From: Pelagomonas calceolata
Lineage: Eukaryota; Sar; Pelagophyceae; Pelagomonadales; Pelagomonadaceae
DNA length: 64,000 bases
NCBI GenBank assembly: GCA_918797485.1
Contig: CAKKNE010000001.1
Coordinates: 4,650,001-4,714,000, forward strand
Direction of reading: 5' to 3'
In this document: positions 19,136 through 29,597 of the stretch, one piece after another
Layout: each line of letters opens with the position of its first letter
Position numbering within the stretch: position 1 is the first letter of the stretch
The notes under the pieces: generated by a model
Seen by the model: the letters and a program-made list of their open reading frames with translations, nothing else
Databases searched by the model: none
What the model was told of the DNA's origin: nothing
Program-made: the position numbers and the translations under genes

Positions 19136-20066
19136 TTACGAAGCCCCCTCACCCTCCGAACTCGACGACGACGAGTACGCCACCAACCCCCCCAATTTGG
19201 GCTTCTTCTCGACGGGCGGCGGCGCATCAGCCAAACGCCGCTTCAGCACGACGGGCGCGGGCGGCGACGGCGGCCGCGCGGGTTCCGGCGCGGCGAGCGT
19301 CGGCGGCGGCGCTGGAACGGCCTCGTCCGACGACGACCCTTGTAGTGGCGGCGGCTTCGCGTCGACGGCGCGCGCGGCCTGGGCCCGCTTGAACGCGGCC
19401 ATCTCGTCGCGCTCCTTCGCGCTCATTTCATCAGCGGGCTTCTGCGCGGACCCGAGCTCCGCCCTATCGACGCGCTCGTGGCGCTCGTTGTAGGCCTTGA
19501 TCTCGTCGAGCGCGTCCAAGATGTCCATCTCGATCTTCGAGTCCAGCGTCTTCGACTCGAGCGCGGACATCGCGTTCGCCTCGGCGGCCTCCTTCCGCTC
19601 GCCCTCGAACTTCTCCTCGGCCTCGTCCTGCTGGCGCCAGGACTCGAAGTTGCGCGTGGCGCCTGCGTAGCGTGTCGCGTCGATGGCGTGCGGGCGGTCC
19701 CGAACTCTCTCGGCGGAGGCGCATCGCGTAAGCAAATAACCAGGACGCCGAACGCAAACCGCTCTCACACACATAATCCTGGTTCTTCGGGTCCGTCTTG
19801 AACGCGATCTCGTTGTTGCAGACGCAGCATTTTATATAAAACCGGTACTTCTTTATGCCCAGATAGTCGTCGCCAATCACGTCCTCCTTGCGCGAGTTGA
19901 ACTTCTTGCCCCGGTACATGTACTCGCCGCACTTGATGCACTGCAGCGAGAAGGGGATCATCATGCGTACTTCTACTTGTTTGTACGGGTCGTACTTCCG
20001 CTTCGGCACGAGCAGCGGGTCGAAGTCCGGCGGGAAGTATCTGTTAAGCACTTTCCGCTCGCCCAT
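19136..20066 (-). CDS. Yju2/CWC16 (CCDC94) splicing factor
   Basis: Exons 20066-19760 and 19662-19136 give 277 residues. The N-terminus MGERKVLNRYFPPDFDP, the C-x2-C pairs CIKCGEYMYRGKKFNSRKED and CCVC, and DYVCESGATRNFESWR across the splice junction are diagnostic of the Yju2/CWC16 family. Known Yju2 binds the spliceosome around the first transesterification step. The C-terminal third is alanine/proline-rich with a basic VVLKRRLADAPPPVEKKPK segment and acidic serine tail. A 31 bp stretch of exon 2 (19467-19497) recurs at 36647-36677. Start ATG at 20066 fits the conserved family N-terminus. Confidence 0.92.
19663..19759 (-). other. Intron of Yju2 gene
   Basis: 97 bp GT...AG intron with GGCGTCCTG near the 5' end and CCATCGACGCGAC near the 3' end, placing it with the GCGTCCTG group of introns in this window. 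Its position is fixed by the conserved SG-ATRNF junction. Confidence 0.88.
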
Positions 20067-20500
20067 GGCTGTCTAACGTAGCGCGCGGCGGCGGCGTCGA
20101 GAATCGGCGTCCGCGTGCGCGTGCGTCGATGTGTCTCGAGCAGCGTGGGGGGCGCCTCGGCTGGCGCGCGCGCGGCGGCGGCGTTGAACTGGGGCTGGGC
20201 TGAGCTCTTGGAAAGTAGTGAACCAGCGCTAAAAGCGGTAACGCGCGACGTAGGGGCCGCGTCCGCGTACGCTGCTTTTCCTAGTGCCTTACAAGCGCTA
20301 GCTACGCTGCTGCGGCTGAAGTGGCTGCAGCGAGCGTTTGGACCCAAAGAGCTCACCTCCGCGCGTCCAGGGGCGCTTCTGAAAAGGTTGACTCCTTGCG
20401 CAGCCGGTGTGCCGGTCTATCGGCAGCGGTACGGCCAGTGCCGCCCACTCAAGGACCTGTGCAAGTGCAAACAGCAGACGGACGACGCAGCAGCGGAACA

Positions 20501-21800
20501 ATGCGGTGGCTCACGCTGCTCGCCACCGCAGCAGCGCTCGCACCAAAGGACGACAAATCTTTAGCGCTGTGGCTCCTCGAGCCGTCGCGGACCATCGACG
20601 AGGTGCGGGCCGGCACGGAGACGCTCGCGGCGCGGCCGCCGACGCAGCCCTGCGACGCGCTCGCGCTGTGCATGGCCTCGTGGGCGGCGTCCCAGAAGCA
20701 GCAGGGCGACCTGCTGCCGAAGCTAGCCGCGAAGCTCGCCCCGCGCCTGAGCGAGGCCGTCGACTCGCCGCGCTGCGCCGAGGTGCTCTCGAACACGGCG
20801 CGCGCGTTCGCCGTCGAGGCGGCCCGGTCCGACGCGCCGGAGGCGTTCCAGGGGCTCTTCGCGGCGCTCGAGGAGGCGTGTCGCGCGAAGCGCCTCTCGG
20901 TAGACCGCCGGTGTGGAAGTCAACGTCGCGTCGATGGCGTAACGATCACACACAGGTGGACGCGGGCAACTTCGCCGTGGTCTCGCGGTCCTTCGCCGCC
21001 GCGCGGGAAGTCGGCGCCTGCGCGGACGACGCCGCGCCGTTCCGCGGCGCGGCGCCCGCCGACGTGGCCGAGGCGTGCCTGCGCTCCCTCGACGCGCACG
21101 CGGCCACGGAGCGGCTCGGCGCCCTCGACGACTTCGCCGTCTACTCCGCGTCGGGCGTCATCGACCGAGCGGACGCGGACGAGCTGCTGCGCCTCGCGGA
21201 GGACCAGTGGACGGCGAGCGCCGCGGCGGGCGACGCCACAAACAACTACCGCACGTCCGAGACGGCGTCGCTGCGGGACGACGCGTCGCGCGCGTCGAAG
21301 GCCGTCGACCGCGTCGCCGCCAGGGCCGCGGCGCTGTTTGGCCTGCCGCGGTCGGGCTCCCGCGTCGTTCCCGTCAGCTCACCGGTACGCCATCGACGCG
21401 AAGGGAAGACGAGACAACGCCACACACAGCGAGAAAACACCACGAAGAAAAACACAGGTCGTGCTGCGAGACGCTGCAGCTCGTGCGGTACGCGTCGCCG
21501 GCCGCGTTCTACAAGCCGCACCTCGACTGCCTCGAGGAGGCGGGCCAGGTTTTGTTAGGAGGCCAGCGCGTCGGCACGGTGCTCGTCTACCTCAACGACG
21601 TCGAGGACGGCGGCGCGACGCGCTTCCCGGCGCTCGGCTTGGAGGTGGCGCCGCGCGAGCTGCAGGCCGTCGCCTGGGCGAACGTGCGCGCGGACGGCGT
21701 CCCGGACGTGCGCGCGCGCCACGAGGCGCTGCCCACGGCCGCGACCAAGGTCGCGGTGAACTGCTGGGTGCGGGCGTTCCCGGGGGCGGACGCGCTCTAG
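20501..21800 (+). CDS. Prolyl 4-hydroxylase-like 2-oxoglutarate/Fe(II) oxygenase
   Basis: Exons 20501-20899, 20956-21350 and 21458-21800 give 378 residues. The first 15 residues (MRWLTLLATAAALA) are a signal peptide or anchor. The oxygenase domain occupies the C-terminal half: GVIDRADADELLRLAE, LPRSCCETLQLVRY (spanning the second intron), the metal-binding H-x-D in YKPHLD, VYLNDVEDGGATRFP, and the distal His plus 2-oxoglutarate-binding Lys in ARHEALPTAATKVAVNCWVR. Known relatives hydroxylate peptidyl proline in the secretory pathway. The N-terminal ~190 residues are helical and unassigned. Both introns carry introner marks. The ATG was chosen because it starts the signal sequence. Confidence 0.85.
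20900..20955 (+). mobile_element. Introner-like intron 1 of prolyl hydroxylase gene
   Basis: 56 bp intron with GTAGACCG at its start and GTGGACGC just after its AG (5 of 8 identical, a possibly decayed duplication), an internal GCGTCGATGGCGT motif and a CACACACAG end. Required to connect frames. Confidence 0.65.
21351..21457 (+). mobile_element. Introner element, intron 2 of prolyl hydroxylase gene
   Basis: 107 bp intron. GTCGGGCT (21351-21358) and GTCGTGCT (21458-21465) form an 8 bp target duplication with one difference; the GT of the first copy is the only 5' splice site nearby in the required phase. Splicing yields LPRSCCETLQLVRY, the expected family sequence. CCATCGACGCG is inside. Confidence 0.88.
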
Positions 21801-24577
21801 TTTCCCATGTTAAATTTAGGTGTGTTGTCGTTCTAATTATTCGTCGCTGCGCACCGCGGGCTTCGTTGAGCGGACGTCTGGCGGCCGTCGGCGCCACTAG
21901 GGGCTTGCTACGGATGCTGGTAACCTGAAAAAAAAAAAAAGAGGGGGGGGAAAAGGAAAGGTAAGAAAAGAAGGATGCTGCCTGTACACCTGGGCGGCAA
22001 GCTTTCGTACGACTTTCGATAGCAAAATTCCAATTAATTTCAATTTTTAGCAGCTAACAGAGGCTCAAAGGGGAGGGAGCGTACAGAACGGTCCCGGCCT
22101 GCTTTCCGAGACGTGGCGAGGGTCATCAAAAGGGCGCCCGCATTTGCAGGGGTTGGTGCAGTGTTCTCGGCCGCGGACGAGGTGGGCGCCCGTGGGCCGG
22201 CCGCACCGCAAGCACGTCGTCCGGCCGTCGACTCTTGGAGCAGGCACTGGCCTTGGTGGCGGCGGCATAAAGCCCCACGGCGTCGCCGGAGCCGTCGGGA
22301 GGGGCCTGTGCGGGAAGAAAAAGCCGGGCGGCGGCGGCGCGTTCGGGAGGGCGCAGCAGAAGGGCACGACGCCGGGAAACTGGATCGGCTGCCGCTCCGC
22401 GGGCGGCGGCGGCGGCACCCGGGTCGGCCCGCCGGGCTCCGCGGGCGGCGCGGTCGTCGCGTCCCGATCCGCGCGCTGATACCGGTATGCTTCCCGCACA
22501 TTCTGCTGGTCGGCCGGCGTCAGATCTTGAACTACTTCCACTGGATTATACCGACGGTCATACTCGTCGTAGAGCTGCTCCATCGTTTTCAACCTAAGCT
22601 TAAGATGAGCGTCGCCGGCGAGCTGCTTGTGTACCTCCGTGATAACACGTTCGGTCCACTCCGTCATGAACTTCTGGTAGGAGCTCGAGCTACTGCGCGT
22701 ATACTTCTTGTGGAGCTCTTCAAACAGTCTGCGCTCGTCCTCGCCGTCCGGGCCCTCGTTGAACGGCGTCGGCGCCTTGTCCTTCATGCCCGAGAGCTTC
22801 CCTAGGTGGTCAAACGACGTCGTGCGGTTGTTGATGGCCTTATTAACACTCACACGTTTCAAAGAATCGTCGCCGCCCTGGTCGACGTCCTCGACGATCA
22901 CGTCAAAGTGCCTCCCGTCGCCTTGATCGTCTACGTGCCACGCGAGGTGGATGGACGGCGCGTCGACGTCCACGGTTCCGTCGGGAAGAAGCTCCTGGTG
23001 GTACGGCACACGGCTCTCGGTTCGTCGGACACGACCATCAGGATGTATGATCGAGATGAAAATAGAAAAGCCGAACGCGAGGCCCAACCCCATCAACATC
23101 AAGTGGTCGCCCCAGCGACTATTTGGCGCCTTCTCGTTGTGCAAGTCATCCTCATTGGTCATCTCCTCGAACCAGCGGTCCCACGACCCGTGCCGCGCAG
23201 AAGCTTCGTTGTCGAGCGGGGCGCGGTCGGCGTGCACACGACTTTCTCGGTGCGTGCGCATACGTCGTGCCGCTTCAGTCCGCAGATTTATGATCTCTCG
23301 GCGCACCACAAGATCGTTGCCGTCCTTCCAGTCGATTTCAGCAGTAAAAGGGCTGGCCTTATACGTGAGGCTGCAGCCGCAAACGCCCGGTAGAGGCACC
23401 TGCCGTCGCCACGCACGGTCTGGACGAAGGATTGCGGCTGGGGCACGTCCGGGGGCGCGTCGTCCTCGGGGCTGACTGGCGTGGGGTCGTCATTCAAGTT
23501 CAGACGCGACAAGTCGACGATGTTCTGGCACTCCATTCCAAACTTTTCGTCCCCTCGGCCACGCTCATTAATGTTGAGCTTTGGGAAGGGGAGGTCGTCG
23601 GTCTGAGGGGCGAAGGATGCGGCGATACTATTGATCACCGCTAGCGTCTCGTGGTGGTACGTGTGGTAGTCCACGTCGCCGAGCTTGTCGATGCCGCGGT
23701 CGATGTTCCAGCGGTAGATGAAGGACCCGACGGCGTGTTCCGCCCGGACAGTACCACAGGTCGTCGAGCCGATCGCTGCCCGAAGTAGGCGATGCATCGC
23801 TTCCGACTGCGAAGAACCACGGGAAGTAAAGTAGAGCGGCGGCGCAGGCCGACCAGGTCGCCTCGATCGTGAAGCCTTCGCTGGCCGCGACGTGTAGAGG
23901 CGCGCTCCGGGCGGGTCCGACAGGCATCCCTGGCATGCAGCCCTAGGCGTCGTGCCAGGCGTCGGGCACGCGGCATTTAGATGGACCCTGCACACATGCT
24001 TCATCTGCTTCTTTTTGACCGAAGCAAATTTTTTCGGGTTGAAGAACAGAGGCCTATCAGCCACGGCGGCCATCTCCGCGTCGGTCTCGTTACCCTGAAT
24101 CTCGTTTTGCGCCGCGGCCGCGAGGATTGCGGTGTCTCGCTTCACGAAGACGTTCAGGACGTTCTCGATATTCTCACGAAGTTGTTTCGGCGGCGGCACC
24201 ACGCGGCGGCACATGCCGTAGATCTCCCCGCGTTTCTTCTTCGGGTAGTAATCCGTAAGTAAGGCGACGTCATTGGGGTCTGGTACAAGCACGGCGTCGC
24301 GTAGCATCGCCCGGAACTGCCAGCGGAGCTTGTGGGTCGATGGTATCGAGATGGCCTCGTCCCAGCGAGCAAACCAGTGGAACGGGTCCAACAAAATAGG
24401 CACGTCGGGGAACACGCGGTTGAATGCTGTTCGCCGAGAACAGCAGTTGTCGATGTAGATTGCACTGGGCATGTAGTCGTCGCCGTGCATCTTTTTAAGG
24501 CGTGCCAGAAGTGCCGCGAAGTGCGGCTCGGTCTCCTCAAAAGCGTCCTCGCGATGGTGAAATCCATACCACATGAC

Positions 24578-24654
24578 CTGTGTAGACCGACGGCGTCGAC
24601 GCCGCGTCGATGGCGTCGATGGAGTGGACGTCTGATTCGACGCTGTAGTAGCAC
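24578..24654 (-). other. Intron in transposase-like gene
   Basis: 77 bp GT...AG intron with CCATCGACGCCATCGACGCG inside and a TACACAG end; removal gives VVNEAGQ-VMWYGFHHRED. Confidence 0.75.
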
Positions 24655-25572
24655 CTGGCCCGCCTCGTTTACGACAGAAGCGAACCCTCCAAAAGGCTTA
24701 AACAGCATGCCCGAGTCCGGGTGGTAGCACACGATTTTCTCGGCGATCTTGTAGGTGAAATCTGTCTTAAGTACCTGGCCAGACAGACCGGCGAGTTGGG
24801 TAGTGACAAACTCGCGTCGGTCAGACCACATCCCTGCAGCAATATCATCAACGATGTCTCGGCCCACAAATACGCCGTTCCACCCATTTTTATCGTCGAA
24901 GTCCAGGAAAGGAGGCGGGACGTAGCGAACAGTTCCGTTCTCAGCGTTCTGCGCAGCTTCGCGTTCTTCCATCGCGGCCTTGCAGGCAGCAGCCGCAGCG
25001 CGCCGGTCGGCGAGCTTCTCCACGTCGTTCGGTTGCTCTGGTTGAGAAGGAGGAGTAGTAGGCGGCGGCCACGAGCCGTACTTCTCCTCGAGATACTCCA
25101 GCGCCATCGCTTTATAATGTTGGAGCGCCTTCAATTGGTCAGAGCGGTCGCGCTTCTTGGACACTGACCGAGCAATCAGCGCCGATTCCTGCACGGCCTC
25201 CAGGTCCTGGATACTATGAACGTTGATTTCTCTGAACATCGCAACCTTCCCTGGTCCAAAACCCCTCAGTTCTGATAGTCTATCAATGCGAGGGGCTGCT
25301 CGCCGTTCGTCTCGAGCTCGCCGCGCAGCGCCGAGTTGATTCACGACCTCCGCAGCAGTCCTCGCATCTGCGAGACTACCTCTAGCAACACCGAGCGCTA
25401 GTCGAGCTGGACGTTGATTGGTGTTGTTTGTCCTCTCGGCCGAAGTGAGACGACCGTGAAGTGCCCAATAGTTCAGCTGCTGGCCGTAGTAATATTCGAT
25501 GTAGAAGTGCTGGAGTATTCGTACTGTAGGAGCTGTTCCGAGCGGGTCCCAGGCGTCCTCGATCAGCTTTGC

Positions 25573-25636
25573 CTGTGTGTAAATCGACTATTACTGACAC
25601 GTCGACGCCGTCGACGCCGTCGACGCTGGGCCGCAC
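25573..25636 (-). mobile_element. Introner-like intron in transposase-like gene
   Basis: 64 bp intron. Its 3' splice end, CTGTGTGTAAATCG on the plus strand at 25573-25586, matches the 13066 element's inverted repeat at 12 of 14 bases. The opposite inverted repeat is not recognisable. Three GTCGACGGC units lie inside. Removal gives VEADL-AKLIEDAW. Confidence 0.65.
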
Positions 25637-26526
25637 GAGGTCAGCTTCCACGGCGTACTTCTTGCCCTTGAAAATGTTGAAAAACGACCGCACATGGATC
25701 GGGCACTGCGCGATGGACTTTGGATCTGTCAAGCGAAAAAGTATACCACAACGCTTGCACTTGAGCCGCACGGTGTCCAACCACCAGTGGTCGTGGACGC
25801 CAAAGACGCGCACGACGTTCGATGGCCATACTTTCGACTTTACGTCCACCATCGAATCCTTGCCAATGCAGCAGTCATTTGGACAAGGTGGTGCTGGTAG
25901 TTCATTATGGAAGAAGATGTGTGGCAACCACACGCCGATGGGGCGTCGGTACCACTGCTCGCGCTGAGGCGGTTGGCGCGTGCGCGCCGCGCGCCATGCC
26001 GCGTCCGGCGGGTTCCAGTGCCAACCATTGGAGAATATTTCTTCGCAGAGCTGCTGAGGGCTGCCCCACAACGTGTCGATGCGTCGCCGCAGCCTCTGGA
26101 CGTCGTCGCGGACGTGCGGCCCACAGGACCACTGGCCAGTGTTTTTTTTGGCCGGTGCTGGCGCCGGCGCCGGCGCCGGGACGTCGTCAGCAGCCGCGAG
26201 GGCCGCTAGGACGCAGCCGATCACAGTCAGGGTGCGCATTTTACCCTCTCCCGGCCAAAAACACGCTGCCGAAAAGGTAAACTTACACATACCATAAGTG
26301 CACTTTTACCGGTATCCGTAGCCGGTCCCACTAGGAATCGTTTGGAGCTGCTGCCCCTTCGGAGAGCCGCGCGCTGCCTGGCGCATCGCTGCCTCCGCCG
26401 CCGCCGCGAGCTCACGACCGCCCACGACGCCGCCGCCGCGCCGCCGCCACGCTGCCCGCGCCGCTCCGCGCGCCGGACTCTGTCCGCACCACCTTGGCAG
26501 CCCCTGGGGCGCCTGCGTCGCGCAAT

Positions 26527-26730
26527 ATGTCCGACGATCATAGCGCCACGCGCAAAACGGACCGCACGTCGCAGGAGCTCGACGCGGTGCGCGCCATGGT
26601 GGCGGAGATGCGAAGGGATATTGCCGCGCTCCGGGCCGAGCTCGGGTCCGACGCGGAGCCCCACCACGTCGCGCCGTGGCCCACGGCGGCCTCGGCCTAT
26701 GCGTCCATACCCACCGTGCCCCGCGTGTGA
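26527..26730 (+). CDS. Small predicted coiled-coil protein
   Basis: 67 residues from an ATG at 26527. The centre (ELDAVRAMVAEMRRDIAALRAEL) has a clear heptad pattern with A/L/M/I core positions, flanked by a polar N-terminus and a VAPWPTAASAYASIPTVP tail. No family recognised. Coding status rests only on the heptad pattern; it could be chance in GC-rich DNA. Confidence 0.35.
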   Translation: MSDDHSATRKTDRTSQELDAVRAMVAEMRRDIAALRAELGSDAEPHHVAPWPTAASAYASIPTVPRV

Positions 26731-27081
26731 TCATGTTTTCCGTGTAAATTGATTTGTACCTGGCCGCGGCGTCGTCGGCGGCGTGAGCGTAGTCCGCGGC
26801 CCGGCTCCTTTCGAGCCGGCTGGACGAGGCTCGGCGAAGGCTCGGGAGGCCTCCATAAATGACACGGTCGCGCGGTGACTTGGGCTAGCGCTTAGAGGCA
26901 CTAGCCAACTTCTTGGCTAAAAACTGAGCAAGGCGCAGCGAAACGCAGCAGCGCAGGGTTTATCCGCGCTCGAGGGCATTTCAGAGCTAGACCAACGCTC
27001 TCGCCGCGGACCCAGCCAAGCCGCGCCGAGCGCGCTCCCCCGCGGCCGCAATTGAAGCGCACCACCTTGGACACCAGTAGA
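26731..27081. other. Intergenic spacer upstream of NDUFS7
   Basis: 351 bp with no recognisable gene; contains the promoter of the complex I subunit. Nothing else supported. Confidence 0.4.
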
Positions 27082-27720
27082 ATGCTGCGCGCAGCGTTCG
27101 CGCGCGTCGCCCGCGCGGCGGCGCCGCCCGCGCGCGCCGCCATGCGGCCCGCGCGCGCCGCCGCCCCCCGCACGACGCAAACGCGGTTCTTGGCCTCGTC
27201 CCTCCAGGAGACGAAGTCCGTCGACGACTTTTTACAAGCCCCGCCGGAAAATAAAGTCGAGTTCATGGTCACGAAGGTCGATGAATTGGTGAACTGGGCG
27301 CGCAAGGGCTCGCTCTGGCCCATGACCTTTGGGCTGGCCTGCTGCGCGGTCGAGATGATGCACTCGGCGACTTCCAGATACGACATGGAGCGTTTTGGGA
27401 TGGTGTTTCGAGCCTCACCTAGACAGTCCGACGTCATGATCGTCGCCGGCACGCTCACGAACAAGATGGCGCCGGCCCTTCGCAAAGTCTACGACCAGAT
27501 GCCCGAGCCGCGCTGGGTGCTGTCCATGGGCTCGTGTGCCAACGGCGGCGGCTACTACCACTACTCCTACTCCGTGGTGAGGGGCGTGGACCGCATCGTG
27601 CCCGTGGACATCTACGTGCCGGGCTGCCCGCCGACGGCGGAGGCGCTGCTGTACGGGCTCCTGCAGCTCCAGAAGAAGGTCAAGTCGAACCGTAGTTTAT
27701 TGCTCCGGCTGCGCAAGTAA
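27082..27720 (+). CDS. NDUFS7: Complex I subunit NDUFS7 (PSST, NuoB homologue), mitochondrial
   Basis: 212 residues from the ATG at 27082. The first ~45 residues are rich in Arg/Ala and lack acidic residues, a typical mitochondrial presequence ([20 protein letters not shown]). The mature part carries the cluster N2 cysteines: tandem ACCAVEMM, then GSCANGGG and [13 protein letters not shown], with [10 protein letters not shown] and [22 protein letters not shown] between, all characteristic of PSST/NuoB. Known role: N2 binds the last Fe-S centre before ubiquinone in NADH dehydrogenase. Length fits the family. Single exon. Confidence 0.97.
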   Translation: MLRAAFARVARAAAPPARAAMRPARAAAPRTTQTRFLASSLQETKSVDDFLQAPPENKVEFMVTKVDELVNWARKGSLWPMTFGLACCAVEMMHSATSRYDMERFGMVFRASPRQSDVMIVAGTLTNKMAPALRKVYDQMPEPRWVLSMGSCANGGGYYHYSYSVVRGVDRIVPVDIYVPGCPPTAEALLYGLLQLQKKVKSNRSLLLRLRK

Positions 27721-29597
27721 TTTGCTGTTTATATATTGCGTGTTCGTCGCGGCGACGGCGTGCGGGGGTTTCGAACGTCTGTCGGCACGCGACGCGCACG
27801 TCGTCACGCCATCGCCGCTTCAACGACGTCTAAACGGGCTCCCAAATTCAAGATTCATCATAGTCGTCCACTGAGACCATTTCTGTACGAATAGCGCCCA
27901 GGAATGCAGCAGCAAGAAACTAGCGTGTGACATACTAGCAAATCCAAAGATACGCTCCGATAGCGTCCAAAGAATGACCGAAAATCAGAATACATTCCTG
28001 TTGATCGCCGCGACCAAAGAGTTTAGAATAGAGGCCCGGGAACATACCCTCGCGCCTCCCGGAAGGCACCGCCCGCGACATTCGCGGACGAGTCTTACGG
28101 CTTGCCAAAGTACACCAGCGATTGACGCCGCAATCTACCGTCCAGATGGGACATTATATCAACTCCAGCCCAGTTTTCATACAAGTTCGACGGAACCGGA
28201 GCCGACGGCCCGCGCTCGGAGGGCGGGAAAAGAATTCTACTAGACAACTCCCGAGTTTATGTTCGTTTCCTTCCGTTTGTTGGGGGTAGAGTCCATCCAG
28301 CCCGCCTCAACATTTACTGAGCCCAGTCTCTTGATCCGTACGAGCCGCGGGATTCGACGACTTCGGTACCGCGCGTTTGTGCATAGACAAGCCTAGAACC
28401 CAAAACCGCGAGTATCAGCGACGACACCATCCAGATGGACCATGACGCCGTTGTTCTATTCACAATCGACCGACTTGCCCGTTCTCCGCGGACGACGGTG
28501 CGTACGCGGGGCACTGGAAAGGCCCCAGACCCGTGAGTTATGAAATAAAATTGCGTTTCAGGCGCTTCGGTTGAGGGACGGGCCAGCTAACCGGGCTGAG
28601 CGGCTACTACATGCTAGAGACCCAAAGATGCTCGGCGCGGGTCGTCGGTCTCGCGAGCCCACAATCTGGCTATATTTGGCTCCAGACCCGGACCTGCGGC
28701 CATCAGCCCGTGTACCATCACCATGGACCATGAAACGATCATTTGTTCTATGATTGACCGACTTGCGCGAGGTCCAGATCAAGATGTTCACGTCCCGAGC
28801 GTGGTCGGCCCAAAGTACCCTTCTCATGGTGTAGATGTCATATACTTGTAGTTGACTATCGGTGGGGTAGTATGGGGTCCGACGGGACCGCTACGGCGAC
28901 TACTGGGTGCCCTCGGGTAATTGACGTTTTTGACGGGAACGGGGCGCCATCGGGCCCAAATTGCACACTTTTTTCGGATGTAGATCGGCTCGCGGACTCC
29001 CTCCGGGATAGGTCTGGGGTCGGGTGGTCGCCGAAGCCGCATGCGCCGGTGCTTGGGGCTCTCCAGAGAGCTCTGGATCCAAAACCTTGGCATTTTGTGC
29101 AATAGCTATTCAGCTGGAGATGCATCTTGGCAGATGTATCTGAAGCGGGAAGCGGCCGCGCATGCGGCGTAGGCGATTGCACATGTATTGTACCGACCCC
29201 GAACGGCCTCCGAGGGACCTCGGGACCACGAATCGACAGGAATCCACCGACGCGCCCGCCATGGCGGCGTCGTCAATTTCGCGAATTAAAAAAATTAATT
29301 TTTTCGGCCCCCAGGAAGTGTCCCATTGATCTCTTTGGACCACGAGCGAACCGAACGCTCCTCAAACAGCTGCAATGCGCGTTCCGAGTGCATGCTAGTG
29401 TCTTACATCGCTATCCAGGCTCCCTGCGCAATCGAGCTTGACTGCCAGTATTCACCATCAAACCGCCCTCCGCGGGCGTACAGAGCCATGCGAGCAACCC
29501 CTGTGAACGCTCCGCTCCCTCATTGCATCTGTATCGGCATTCTGATTGCAGGTGACACCACAAGCCACTGCACACTGCACAGACAGCACCTCCTGTG
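27721..29597. other. Gene-poor stretch with diverged repeats
   Basis: About 1.9 kb with lower coding character than its surroundings. Short ORFs exist on both strands but none has family resemblance. Two segments, near 28430-28475 and 28723-28770, are similar in DNA (ATGGACCATGA...TTCTAT...GACCGACTTGC) and would encode MDHDAVV...IDRLARS and MDHETII...IDRLARG; a third, at 28872-29105, has a 77-residue ORF with DVDRLADSLRDR. This may be a decayed gene with repeats. An A/T-rich inverted pair (AAAAAAATTAATTTTTT) sits near 29286. Confidence 0.35.

Larger units (their letters stand above)
22065..26290 (-). mobile_element. DDE-transposase-like gene with signal peptide and OTU domain
   Basis: Exons 26290-25637, 25572-24655 and from 24577 on form one reading frame. 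ATGs at 26290 and 26239 are both possible; the latter begins a clean signal peptide (MRTLTVIGCVLAALAAA). In order: a C-x2-C region (VWLPHIFFHN...CKRC), a helix-hairpin-helix (LRGFGPGKVAMF), then a transposase-like core with candidate acidic residues in KTDFTYK, IYIDNCC and RGSSQSEAMHR, and LLDPFHWFARW. A Cys of an OTU-type protease (GDGRCLYRAF) follows. The remaining OTU-like part (WGDHLMLMGL, IHLAWHV) and a proline-rich tail with C-x2-C motifs lie in a second frame (to 22065), so there is about one apparent break or an unrecognised short intron. No terminal repeats were found. Domesticated gene or DNA transposon remnant. Confidence 0.6.

Noticed and set aside
21929-21960. A13 run followed by G-rich tract after the prolyl hydroxylase gene, considered as a retroposed poly-A tail
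   Set aside because: No flanking duplication or retroelement sequence precedes it; the upstream gene keeps its introns.
27974-28243. 89-residue ORF downstream of NDUFS7
   Set aside because: No heptads, motif, targeting signal or family resemblance; length is expected by chance.
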